The translations under genes were made by a program, and so were the position numbers. From Variovorax paradoxus NBRC 15149 (GTDB lineage: Bacteria; Pseudomonadota; Gammaproteobacteria; Burkholderiales; Burkholderiaceae_C), in the NCBI RefSeq assembly GCF_001591365.1, contig NZ_BCUT01000006.1:248001-312000 (forward strand): DNA of 64,000 nucleotides. Reading direction: 5' to 3'. Positions 33,070 to 41,036 of this stretch are shown in pieces. The first letter of the stretch is position 1, and every line of letters begins with the position of its first letter. The notes under the pieces were generated by a model. It did no database searches. It was not told the origin of the DNA and saw only the letters and a program-made list of their open reading frames with translations.

Positions 33070-33699
33070 ATGATCCATTCCACCCAGCGCAAGACACTGG
33101 AGCAGACGATCGCCGCCATCGAGGCGATCGACCTCACGCCGATCAAGTTCAAGGCCTGCCGCAAAGAGGACGGCTACGGCTGGTCGGCCGGCTACGCGGA
33201 CCAGATGGAGGTGGCCTACAAACGCTACCTGATACTGCACGCCAAGCACCCCGAGCTGACGCTCGCTCCCGAGCAGGACGTCGACCGCTTCTGGCACATG
33301 CACATCCTCGACACGAGAAAGTACGCAGCCGATTGCGAAACCACTTTCGGCTACTTCCTGCACCACTTTCCGTACCTCGGCCTGCGCGGCGAGGAAGACG
33401 CCAAGGCGCTGCAGGCGGCCTTCCTGGAGATGCAGCGCCTGACCGCCGAGGAATTCGGCGAGCCGGCGGCCGCAGCCCGATACGCGCCGGGCAAGGATGC
33501 GCCCGCATGGTGCTCGCTCGAGGCGGGCAAGCCTGCAGCCGCATGGTGTTCGCTCGAGGCGGGCAAGCCCACAGCGGCATGGTGTTCGCTGGAGGCGGGC
33601 AAGCCCGCAGCCGCATGGTGTTCGCTGGAGGCGGGCGCTGCCTCCGCGTCTGAACTGGCCGCTTCTGCTCGCAGGGCCTCGCTTGGCGTGAACAGGTGA
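33070..33699 (+). CDS. GRDP-like protein with C-terminal Trp-Cys repeats
   Basis: 209 residues. Residues 1-130 resemble the glycine-rich-domain-protein-like (GRDP/DUF1399) family: DVDRFWHMHILDTRKYAADC (70-89) followed by FGYFLHHFPYLGLRG is its conserved core, of unknown function. Residues 146-189 are four copies of a 12-residue unit, AWCSLEAGKPAA, with Trp-Cys at 147/148, 159/160, 171/172 and 183/184; the last copy is truncated. A 20-residue Ala/Ser/Arg tail ends the protein. No signal peptide. AGGAG precedes the ATG. It follows the GGDEF-EAL gene by 72 bp and is convergent with a sulfatase. A conserved domain plus identical Cys units could be a peptide precursor, a metal-binding tail or a structural repeat. 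Confidence 0.82.
   Translation: MIHSTQRKTLEQTIAAIEAIDLTPIKFKACRKEDGYGWSAGYADQMEVAYKRYLILHAKHPELTLAPEQDVDRFWHMHILDTRKYAADCETTFGYFLHHFPYLGLRGEEDAKALQAAFLEMQRLTAEEFGEPAAAARYAPGKDAPAWCSLEAGKPAAAWCSLEAGKPTAAWCSLEAGKPAAAWCSLEAGAASASELAASARRASLGVNR
33505..33636 (+). repeat. 36-bp tandem repeat (3.7 copies) encoding AWCSLEAGKPAA
   Basis: Units start at 33505, 33541, 33577 and 33613. The 24 bases that encode AWCSLEAG are almost identical in all four, with changes only at silent positions (TGC/TGT for Cys, CTC/CTG for Leu). The KPAA linker varies slightly (KPTA in the second). The reading frame is kept throughout, so the repeat is coding and not a CRISPR or satellite. Confidence 0.95.
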
Positions 33700-33750
33700 A
33701 GGATCGGCGAAGGGACGCGGCGGCGGGTCCGCCCGTTCCCTCGCCTGGGT

Positions 33751-35067
33751 TCAGCGCTGCGGCATGTCCTTGACCGAGTAGCCCAGGCTCACCGTCGCAT
33801 CCTCCGGAATTGAAGGCATGGTTGCGTTCCAGGCCAGCCAGTCTTCCCGCATGGCCGCGAGCCGCTGCGGCTCCTTCTTGCCCAGGTTCGCGCGCTCGCG
33901 CTCGTCGGCCGGAATGTTGAAGAGGTACTCGTTGCCGTCGACCTTCAGGTACTTCCAGTCGCCGTCGCGCATGGCCTGCTGGCCGCGGTGGTTCATGCGC
34001 CAGTGCAGCGGACGGCGGAAGCTGTGCCTGGCGTCCTTCAGCACGGGCATCAGCGACACGCCGTCCAGCGGGTAGTCCGCATCGGCCTTGACGCCGGCCG
34101 CATCGAGCATGGTGGCGGACCAGTCCATGGTCATGCACAGCTGCCGGCTCTCGCCGCCCTTGGCAATCACCGCGGGCCAGTGCGCGATCCATGGCACGCG
34201 GATGCCGCCTTCGGTCAGGTCCATCTTGCCGCCCACCAGCGGCCAGTTGTCGGAGAAGCGCTCGCCGCCGTTGTCGCTGGTGAACACCACCAGCGTGTTG
34301 TCGGCCATGCCGTGCTTGCGCAGCGCGGCCATGATCCAGCCGATGCCTTCGTCCATGTGATGGATCATGCGGCGGTACACGTGGATGTTGCCGCCGGCCA
34401 GGTCGAACAGGTTGTCCTTCACGAGCGGCGCCTTGTCGGCGTCGTCCCGCGTTTCCCAGGGCCAGTGCGGCGCGGTGTAGTGCAGGCTCAGGAAGAAGGG
34501 CGCGTCCTGCTTTGCCATGCGCTCCACGTAGTCGACGGCGCGCTTCGAAAGGATGTCGGTGAGGTAGCCCTCTTCCTGCTTGTCTTCCTCGCCGAACCAC
34601 AGGTCGTGGCGGCCGGTGGAGTCGCAATGCGTGAAGTAGTCGACGCCACCCGACATCGGCCCGAAGAACTCGTCGTAGCCCGAGCGCAGCGGCCCGAAAG
34701 TGGGCGGATAGCCCAGGTGCCACTTGCCGATGAGCGCGGTCTGGTAGCCGCCGGCCTTCAGCAGCGAAGGCAGCGTGGGATGGTCGGTCGGCAGGCCGAG
34801 CGTGGTGCTGCCGCGGCTCTTGCTGTTGATGGGTTCCTCGGCCGCGCCGCGCAGCCGGTACTGGTAGCGCGCGGTGATCATCGCAAAGCGCGTGGGCGAG
34901 CACACGGGCGAGTTCGAGTAGCCCTGCGTGAGCTTCAGGCCGTTGGCCGCCAGGCCGTCGAGCACGGGCGACACGGGGCCGAAGGCGGCATCGCGGCCGC
35001 CGTAGCAGCCGAGGTCGGCATAGCCGAGGTCGTCGGCCACGATGAAGATGATGTTGGGTCTGGTCAT
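33751..35067 (-). CDS. Sulfatase (type I, formylglycine-dependent)
   Basis: 438 residues. The opening PNIIFIVADDLGYADLGCYGG provides the metal-binding Asp pair. The sulfatase signature SPVCSPTR (Cys56) is the site converted to formylglycine. GKWHLG, TSDNGG and HYTAPHWPW are further conserved motifs. No signal peptide is seen, so it should act in the cytoplasm on an imported sulfate ester, or on a phosphonate or phosphodiester, since the fold is promiscuous. It is last in an apparent operon with two Bug receptors (gap 14 bp), next to a MarR regulator, which suggests those receptors may bring in a sulfated or aromatic acid substrate. Confidence 0.92.
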   Translation of the reverse strand: MTRPNIIFIVADDLGYADLGCYGGRDAAFGPVSPVLDGLAANGLKLTQGYSNSPVCSPTRFAMITARYQYRLRGAAEEPINSKSRGSTTLGLPTDHPTLPSLLKAGGYQTALIGKWHLGYPPTFGPLRSGYDEFFGPMSGGVDYFTHCDSTGRHDLWFGEEDKQEEGYLTDILSKRAVDYVERMAKQDAPFFLSLHYTAPHWPWETRDDADKAPLVKDNLFDLAGGNIHVYRRMIHHMDEGIGWIMAALRKHGMADNTLVVFTSDNGGERFSDNWPLVGGKMDLTEGGIRVPWIAHWPAVIAKGGESRQLCMTMDWSATMLDAAGVKADADYPLDGVSLMPVLKDARHSFRRPLHWRMNHRGQQAMRDGDWKYLKVDGNEYLFNIPADERERANLGKKEPQRLAAMREDWLAWNATMPSIPEDATVSLGYSVKDMPQR

Positions 35068-35081
35068 GTCTTTTGGAAAGC

Positions 35082-36074
35082 TCAGGGCTGGTAGCCGGAC
35101 TTCTGGACCACGGGTGCCCATTGCGCCTTGTAGGCCTTGAGCATCGCGGCGGTCTGCGCCTGCGTGCTCACCACCGGCGTCATGCCGGCGTCCTTGAACT
35201 TGCGCTGCGTGTCCGCATCCTGCATGACTTCGCGGATGGTGGCGGCCAGGCGCTCGACCTTGGCCTTGGGCATGCTCGCCGGCGCAAAGAAGGTGTTCCA
35301 GCCGGTGGCGGCCAGGTCGAGGCCGGCTTCCTTGAAGGTCGGGATGTTCGGCGCGAAGGGCGAGCGCTTGTCGCCCGAGATCGCCAGGATGCGCAGCTTG
35401 CTGGTGTCGTGCAGCGGCAGCACCACGTCCTCGGTGTCGACCGAGATGGGCACCTGGCCGCCGATCAGGTCGTTCAGCAGCGGGGCCGAGCCGCGGTAGC
35501 CGATCACCTGCGTCTGCACCTTGGCCTTCTCGCCCACCATGAGTCCGAAGAAGTGCGGCAGGCTGCCGGTGGCCGGCACGCCCACGTTGGCCTGGTTGGG
35601 GTTGGCGCGCATCCACGCCAGCAGGTGGTTGAGTTCGCGCACCGGCAGCGTGGGCGACACCGACAGCGCGAAGTTGTAGCTGTTGACGTGCGACACGGGC
35701 ACGAAGTCGCGCTCGGGGTCGTAGTTGTTGTCCTTGAAGACGAGCGGCGCCACCACCATCACGGCCGGGTTGGCGAGCATCAGCACGTTCTGGCTGGCGG
35801 GCGTGTTCCTGGCCTGCTGCGCGGCCAGGCGGCCGCCGGCGCCGGGCTTGTTGTCGACGACGACCGGCACGCCCAGCCTCGCGCCGAGCTTGTCGCCCAC
35901 GATGCGCGCGACGCGGTCGGTGGCGCCGCCGGGCGCGTAGCCGACGACGATGTGCAGCGGGCTGTCGAGCGCCTGTGCGCCCGCGCTGGCGGGCACGGCG
36001 GCGATGGACGCCATGAAGCCGGCTGCGGCAAGCAGCGCGGCAAGGCGGCGGGTGATGGGGGCGGTCTTGGGCAT
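35082..36074 (-). CDS. Bug/TctC family substrate-binding protein
   Basis: 330 residues. The signal peptide (about 1-34, ending ASAGAQA) precedes a TctC domain: LHIVVGYAPGGATDRVARIV, PVVVDNKPGAGGRLAAQQ and the late AATIREVMQD region. It should bind a carboxylate or aromatic acid in the periplasm for a tripartite tricarboxylate-type transporter whose membrane subunits are not in this window. Second of two tandem receptor genes, 36 bp after the preceding one and 14 bp before the sulfatase gene. It is clearly diverged from the other Bug proteins here, so it is not a recent duplicate. Confidence 0.93.
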   Translation of the reverse strand: MPKTAPITRRLAALLAAAGFMASIAAVPASAGAQALDSPLHIVVGYAPGGATDRVARIVGDKLGARLGVPVVVDNKPGAGGRLAAQQARNTPASQNVLMLANPAVMVVAPLVFKDNNYDPERDFVPVSHVNSYNFALSVSPTLPVRELNHLLAWMRANPNQANVGVPATGSLPHFFGLMVGEKAKVQTQVIGYRGSAPLLNDLIGGQVPISVDTEDVVLPLHDTSKLRILAISGDKRSPFAPNIPTFKEAGLDLAATGWNTFFAPASMPKAKVERLAATIREVMQDADTQRKFKDAGMTPVVSTQAQTAAMLKAYKAQWAPVVQKSGYQP

Positions 36075-36110
36075 GTGGGGGGTTCCTCCTCGGTTCGTTC
36101 GTTCGGTTGT

Positions 36111-37115
36111 TCAGTCGGTAGCCTGGAAATTCACGGCCTTCATGATGCCCGCCCAGCGCGCGGTGTCCTCGCGCATGGTCTTGAGCAGCGCCTCGCTGCC
36201 GTCGGCGATCGGGTACATGCCGTTTTGCAGCAGCAGCTGGCGCACCTCGCGGGCATTGACGGCGCGGGTGAATTCGGCGCGCAGCTTGTCGACGACGGGC
36301 TGCGGCGTCTTGAGCGGCGCATAGTAGGCAAACCAGGCGGTGGCCACCACGTCCTTGTAGCCGGCCTCGACGAAGCAGGGCAGGTTGGGCATGAGCGGCG
36401 AGCGCTTCTCGCCGCTGGTGGCCAGCACCTTCGCGCGGCCCGTCGGCAGCATCTGCTGCGCGCCGCCGACGGTGTCGAAGTACACGGGCACGGTGCCGCC
36501 CATCAGGTCCTGCCGCGCGGGCGAGGAGCCGCGGTAGGGCACGTGCACCATCTTGAGCCCGGCCGCACGGTTGAGCATCTCGCCGAGGAAGTGCGAGGGC
36601 GTGCCCGCGCCGTAGGAGCCGAAGCTCAGCTTGTCGCCCTGCGCCTTGGCCCAGGCGATGAATTCGGCCAGCGTGTTGGCGGGCACGTCCTTGTGCACGG
36701 TGAGGGCCAGCTCGAAGCGCGCCGCGTTGATGATGGGCACGAAATCCTTGATGGGGTCGTACGAGAGGCTGCGGTATGCGCTCGGGAACATGGTCATCAT
36801 GCTGGCCGTTCCCAGCAGCAGCGTGTGGCCGTCGGGCGCGGCCGTCTTGACGGTTTCGGCCGCGATGCGGCCCGCCGCACCCGCGCGGTTGTCGATGATG
36901 AGCGGGCCCAGCGCATCGCGCACCTGCTGCGCGATGGCACGCGTCAGCACGTCCTGCGTGCCGCCGGCGGGCACGCCGATCAGCACCTTGATCGGCTGGC
37001 CGGGCCTGAAGGCCTGGGCCTGCGCGTCGAGCGCGAGCGGCGCCAGGGCGAGTCCGCCCAGCGCGGCAAGTGCGCGGCGGCGGTCGAAGCTCAAGGAAAG
37101 AGGCGTGCTGGGCAT
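36111..37115 (-). CDS. Bug/TctC family substrate-binding protein
   Basis: 334 residues. The N-terminus SFDRRRALAALGGLALAP has twin arginines before the hydrophobic stretch, suggesting Tat export, and is followed by QPIKVLIGVPAGGTQDVLTRAI, GPLIIDNRAGAAGRI and APDGHTLLLG, the usual Bug motifs. It is first in the apparent operon receptor / receptor / sulfatase and divergent from a MarR gene, with a 105-bp gap holding a TTGAT-N3-ATCAA dyad. Ligand unknown. Confidence 0.92.
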   Translation of the reverse strand: MPSTPLSLSFDRRRALAALGGLALAPLALDAQAQAFRPGQPIKVLIGVPAGGTQDVLTRAIAQQVRDALGPLIIDNRAGAAGRIAAETVKTAAPDGHTLLLGTASMMTMFPSAYRSLSYDPIKDFVPIINAARFELALTVHKDVPANTLAEFIAWAKAQGDKLSFGSYGAGTPSHFLGEMLNRAAGLKMVHVPYRGSSPARQDLMGGTVPVYFDTVGGAQQMLPTGRAKVLATSGEKRSPLMPNLPCFVEAGYKDVVATAWFAYYAPLKTPQPVVDKLRAEFTRAVNAREVRQLLLQNGMYPIADGSEALLKTMREDTARWAGIMKAVNFQATD

Positions 37116-37185
37116 GGGGCGGTGTCTCCGGGGTCTTATAGGGTTGGCGTTGGATCCCGAAGGACTTTAGAGACGCTACATTCGA

Positions 37186-37198
37186 TTGATCTAATCAA
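37186..37198. promoter_or_regulatory. Candidate MarR operator
   Basis: The inverted repeat TTGAT-CTA-ATCAA lies 22 bp before the marR-type ATG and between it and the divergent receptor gene. A short dyad with a 3-nt centre is typical of MarR sites, and the position would allow control of both genes. The assignment is positional. Confidence 0.5.
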
Positions 37199-37220
37199 CC
37201 ATCCCCCGGACTAACCCCGA

Positions 37221-37745
37221 ATGACCGTGCCGCGCCGTTCGCCCGACGACCTGCTGCTGTACCGGCTCGCGCGGCTGATCGGGGTTGCGGGCAGCATGGT
37301 GATCCGGTTGTGCGAGGGCCGCTTCGGCATCACGCGGCGCGAGTGGCGGCTGATCGCGGTGCTCGCGAGCCGCGGCGAACTGGGCTCCTCGCAGCTGGCC
37401 GAGCACGCCCAGCTCGACCGCGCCCGCACCTCCAAGACGATCGGCTCGCTGGTCGACAAGCGGCTGGTCTCGCGCGTGGCCCGCGCGGGCGACCGGCGGC
37501 AGGTGCTGCTGGGCCTGACCGAGAGCGGGCAGGCGCTGTACGAGGAGCTTTTTCCGCTGGTCACCCAGATCAACGCCGAGCTGATGGAAGCGCTCGACAA
37601 GGAAGACGCGGCGCGCCTGGACGCATTCCTGGACCGCCTGCAGGCGCAGGCCGAGCGCATGGTGCAAAAGGCCGTGCTGCCCAAGGCCGACCGCGGGCGC
37701 CGCGGCGCGGGCGGCATCAGTCCACCTTCATCCCGGTCGCCTTGA
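37221..37745 (+). CDS. MarR family transcriptional regulator
   Basis: 174 residues with a MarR winged helix-turn-helix (about 28-130): ITRREWRLIAVLASRGELGSSQLAEHAQLDRARTSKTIGSLVDKRLVSRVARAGDRRQ covers the recognition helix and wing. The ligand is unknown, but the divergent receptor / receptor / sulfatase operon is the likely target. Its last 29 bp overlap tail-to-tail with the end of the next receptor gene on the other strand, so the C-terminal Arg/Gly/Ser-rich end may be a recent read-through extension. Confidence 0.92.
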   Translation: MTVPRRSPDDLLLYRLARLIGVAGSMVIRLCEGRFGITRREWRLIAVLASRGELGSSQLAEHAQLDRARTSKTIGSLVDKRLVSRVARAGDRRQVLLGLTESGQALYEELFPLVTQINAELMEALDKEDAARLDAFLDRLQAQAERMVQKAVLPKADRGRRGAGGISPPSSRSP

Positions 37746-38727
37746 CGATGCGGCCGTAGCGCGCCTGGTTGGCTGCCAGGCGCTCGGCCGCAGGTGCGCC
37801 GGTCTCGCCGAGCGCCACCATGTCGAGCGAAGCCAGGCGCGCCTTGACCTCGGGCAGCGCCAGCGCCTTCTGCAGCGACTGGCGCAGGACCTGCACCACA
37901 GGCTCGGGCGTGGCGGCCGGCACCATTGCGAGGTAGAGCACCTCGAATTCCAGGTCCTTCAGGCCGAGTTCGCCCACCGTGGGCACCTCGGGCAGCAGCG
38001 GCGAGCGCTGGCGGCCGGTCACGGCCAGCGCGCGCAGCTTGCCGGCCTGCACCTGCGGCAGCAGGCCCGGCGTGGCGAGGATGCCGGCCTGCACCTCGCC
38101 GCCCAGCAATGCCATCACGGCCGGTGCGTTGCCCTTGTAGGGCACGTGCGTGACCTTGGCGCCGGTCGCGGTCGAGAAGATGCCGGCCGCAAGATGCCCC
38201 GGGCTGCCGTTGCCGGCCGAGCTGAAGGTGGCGGGCTCGGCCTTGGCCTGCGCGATGAATTCCGGCAGCGTCTTCGCCTTGACGGCGGGCCCGACGCCGA
38301 AGCCCAGGCCCGACGAGCTGAAGATCATCAGCGGCTTCAGGTCCCTGGCCGCGAAGGGCATCGACGCGTACAGGTGCGGATTGATGGTGAAGGTGCTGTC
38401 GATGCTCAGCAGCACCGTGTAGCCGTCGGGCGGGCTCTTGGCGACGAGGTCGGCGCCGATGTTGCCGCCGGCGCCCGGCCGGTTGTCGACCACGAAGGGC
38501 TGCCTGAGCTCCTTCTGCAGCACGTCGCCCAGCGCGCGGCCGAGGATGTCGAGCGGACCGCCGGCCGGGAAGTTGGTGATGAACTTCACCGGCTTGGCGG
38601 GGTAGGCCGCGTCGGCATGCGCGGCCGGGCTGCCGAGCGCGAGGCAAAGCGCAGCACAGGCGGCGGCGGCAAGGGCCAGGCGGCGCGATGCGCCCGGGGC
38701 GTTCTTCTTCGAGAAACCGGTGGTCAT
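37717..38727 (-). CDS. Bug/TctC family substrate-binding protein
   Basis: 336 residues from the ATG at 38727 (MTTGFSKKNAPGASRRLAL); an in-frame ATG 19 codons upstream lacks a ribosome binding site and adds no signal features. The signal peptide ends near SPAAHADA. The domain shows AYPAKPVKFITNFPAGGPLDILGRAL, PFVVDNRPGAGGNIGADLV and SPPDGYTVLL. It is divergent from a PcaQ-like LysR gene 126 bp away and is probably regulated by it, which suggests an aromatic or dicarboxylic acid ligand. No membrane subunits nearby. Confidence 0.92.
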   Translation of the reverse strand: MTTGFSKKNAPGASRRLALAAAACAALCLALGSPAAHADAAYPAKPVKFITNFPAGGPLDILGRALGDVLQKELRQPFVVDNRPGAGGNIGADLVAKSPPDGYTVLLSIDSTFTINPHLYASMPFAARDLKPLMIFSSSGLGFGVGPAVKAKTLPEFIAQAKAEPATFSSAGNGSPGHLAAGIFSTATGAKVTHVPYKGNAPAVMALLGGEVQAGILATPGLLPQVQAGKLRALAVTGRQRSPLLPEVPTVGELGLKDLEFEVLYLAMVPAATPEPVVQVLRQSLQKALALPEVKARLASLDMVALGETGAPAAERLAANQARYGRIVKATGMKVD

Positions 38728-38853
38728 GTCTTTGCTTGTCTCCGTATCGGGGGCCACTCTAGAAGGCGGAAGCGGCCCGCACAACTGAAAGCTCTTCTGC
38801 CAGCTATTCCTTCTGGTTATATTTGGATGGCCGCTCCACAGGGAAGAAACCCC

Positions 38854-39822
38854 ATGTCAGCCATGAACAATTTTGCGCGCCTCAAGCTGCGCCACCTGCA
38901 GTGCCTGGTGATGGTGGCGCAGGAGCGCAACCTCGTGCGCGCGGGCAAGGCCCTGGCGCTCACGCAGCCCGCGGTGTCCAAGACCATCGCCGAGCTCGAA
39001 GAGATCGTCGGGCGCCAGTTGCTGCTGCGCCGCCGCCGCGGCGTCGAGCTCACGCCGGCGGCCGAGGTGCTGGTGCGCCATGCCGTCTCCGCGCTGCGCG
39101 GACTGCGCGAAGGCATGGGCCTGGCCATGGACCAGCCCGAAGCCGACCAGCTGCGCGTGGCCGTGGGCGCCCTGCCCAACATGGCGGCCAACCTGCTGCC
39201 AGAGGCCGTCGCGCGGCTGTATGCCTCGCACCCGGCGCTGCGCGTGCGCGTGGTGAGCGGCACCAACGCGCAGCTGATGACGCAGCTGCGCCAGGGTGAG
39301 ATCGACCTGGTGCTCGGCCGCCTCGCGCAAGCCTCGGCCATGGCCGACCTGGCGTTCGAACAGCTCTACAGCGAACCGCTGCTGCTGGTGGTGCGACCCG
39401 GCCATCCCCTCGCCGCGCGGCGCAGGCCCACGCTCGATGCATTGACCGCCCATCCGCTGGTGCTGCCGGTCTCGGGCACGCTGATCCGGCACACGGCCGA
39501 TGCCTTCCTGATCGCACAGGGCATGGCGCTGCCCAGCCGGCTGGTGGAGGCGACGGACACCAGCTTCGTGGTCGGGCTGCTGCAGCGCTGCGATGCGGTG
39601 TGGTTTGCGCCGCAGGGTGCCGTCGAGGGCTTGATTGCGCAGGGCGCGTTGAAGCGCGTGGCCATCGACACCTCGGGCACCGAAGGGCCGGTGGGCTTCA
39701 CGGTGCGGCGCGGCGGCGAAGCGGGCGAGGGCGCGCGGCTGCTGGTCGAGGCGATCCGCGGCATCGTCGCGGCCGCGGCGCGCGGCAACCTGGCCAATGC
39801 CGGCATCGGGAAACCCGCATGA
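38854..39822 (+). CDS. LysR family regulator, PcaQ-like
   Basis: 322 residues. Winged helix-turn-helix at 8-68 (LKLRHLQCLVMVAQERNLVRAGKALALTQPAVSKTIAELEEIVGRQLL) and a LysR substrate domain at about 98-300. The Arg-rich sequence after the HTH and the QLRVAVGALPNMAANLLPEAVARL linker are like PcaQ/GbpR-type regulators of aromatic-acid genes. It faces a divergent Bug receptor, a likely target. Its stop overlaps the start of the next gene (ATGA), coupling the regulator to a membrane protein. Confidence 0.9.
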   Translation: MSAMNNFARLKLRHLQCLVMVAQERNLVRAGKALALTQPAVSKTIAELEEIVGRQLLLRRRRGVELTPAAEVLVRHAVSALRGLREGMGLAMDQPEADQLRVAVGALPNMAANLLPEAVARLYASHPALRVRVVSGTNAQLMTQLRQGEIDLVLGRLAQASAMADLAFEQLYSEPLLLVVRPGHPLAARRRPTLDALTAHPLVLPVSGTLIRHTADAFLIAQGMALPSRLVEATDTSFVVGLLQRCDAVWFAPQGAVEGLIAQGALKRVAIDTSGTEGPVGFTVRRGGEAGEGARLLVEAIRGIVAAAARGNLANAGIGKPA

Positions 39823-41036
39823 ACACCGCTCCGGGCGAACGCCAGCAGATGGTCGATGCGCTGCGCGGCTTTGCGCTGCTGGGCATCCTGGTGGTCAACA
39901 TCGCGAGCTTTGCATCCACCTACTACGGCCTGGGCATTCCCGATCCGATGGCCATCTCGCCGGCCGACCGCGGCGCCTCGTTCGTGCGGGCCCTTGTGTT
40001 CGAGAGCAAGTTCTACCTGCTGTTCTCGTTCCTGTTCGGCTACAGCTTCACGCTGCAGATGCGCGCGGCCGAGCGCGACGGCAAGCCTTTCGTGCCGCGC
40101 ATGGTGCGGCGGCACTTCGGGTTGTGGGTCCTCGGCGTGGCGCATGCCGTGCTGCTCTACTACGGCGACATCCTCACTGCGTACGCCGTGCTGGGTGCCT
40201 TGCTGCTCATGCTGCGGCGGCGCAGCGATGTGTTCCTCGCGTGCGCGGCCATCGCGCTGGTGCTGCTCACTTCATTGCTGTGGGCCGCCGTCGGCCAGAT
40301 GTACACGCATGCGGACATGCTGATGGCGGCGCAGGCGGCCTACGGCGAAGCCGCCGCGGCGCTGGCCGCCTACCGCGCCACGCCCGCCATGGTGGTGGTG
40401 CAGCACTTGCGCGATCTCTCGCAGACCTGGTGGATCACGGCGCTGGTGCAGGCGCCCGAGGCGCTGGCCATGTTCCTTGCGGGCTTCATCGCCGGCAAGC
40501 GCGGGCTCCTCGCGCAGGCCGAAGCGCATCGCACGCTGTGGTGGCGCGTGTTCTGGTGGGGGCTTGCCCTCGGCCTGCCGGGTGCGCTGGCCTACGCCTG
40601 GCCGACCCTGCGGCTGAACGACCCGGTGCGCGACATCCAGGGCCTCGCGCTCACGCTGCTGACGGCGCCGTTCCTGTCGGCTGCGTATGCGGCCGGCCTG
40701 CTGCTGGTGTTCCAGCGCCGGCACGGCCGGTGGCTGGCGCAGCTGCTGGCGCCCGCGGGCCGCATGGCGCTGTCGAACTACCTGCTGCAATCGGCGGCCT
40801 GTGCGTGGATCTTTCTCGCCTACGGGCTGCGCTGGATCGGAACGGTCGGGCCGCTGGCCACGTTCGCAATTGCCTTCGCGATCTTCGCGGGCAACCTGGC
40901 GCTGAGCCACTGGTGGATGCAGCGCTTCGCCTACGGCCCGGCGGAGTGGCTGCTGCGGGCGTTCACCTACCTCGAGCGCCCGCCGCTGCGCCGGCGCCGT
41001 CATGCGGATCAGCGCGACAGCAGCGCCGAGAGCTGA
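39819..41036 (+). CDS. DUF418 family integral membrane protein
   Basis: 405 residues, eight to ten membrane segments. MVDALRGFALLGILVVNIASF at the start and LFSFLFGYSFTLQMRAAER soon after are the hallmark of the DUF418/YeiB family, with the C-terminal YGPAEWLLRAFTYLERP also typical. YeiB-type proteins resemble acyltransferase-3 membrane proteins but have no established reaction. The ATG overlaps the LysR stop by 4 nt. The last 28 bp overlap the oppositely oriented LysE gene. Confidence 0.9.
   Translation: MNTAPGERQQMVDALRGFALLGILVVNIASFASTYYGLGIPDPMAISPADRGASFVRALVFESKFYLLFSFLFGYSFTLQMRAAERDGKPFVPRMVRRHFGLWVLGVAHAVLLYYGDILTAYAVLGALLLMLRRRSDVFLACAAIALVLLTSLLWAAVGQMYTHADMLMAAQAAYGEAAAALAAYRATPAMVVVQHLRDLSQTWWITALVQAPEALAMFLAGFIAGKRGLLAQAEAHRTLWWRVFWWGLALGLPGALAYAWPTLRLNDPVRDIQGLALTLLTAPFLSAAYAAGLLLVFQRRHGRWLAQLLAPAGRMALSNYLLQSAACAWIFLAYGLRWIGTVGPLATFAIAFAIFAGNLALSHWWMQRFAYGPAEWLLRAFTYLERPPLRRRRHADQRDSSAES

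Noticed and set aside
33505..33636. Possible CRISPR array
   Set aside because: There are no spacers: the 36-bp units are directly contiguous and stay in one reading frame within a supported gene.
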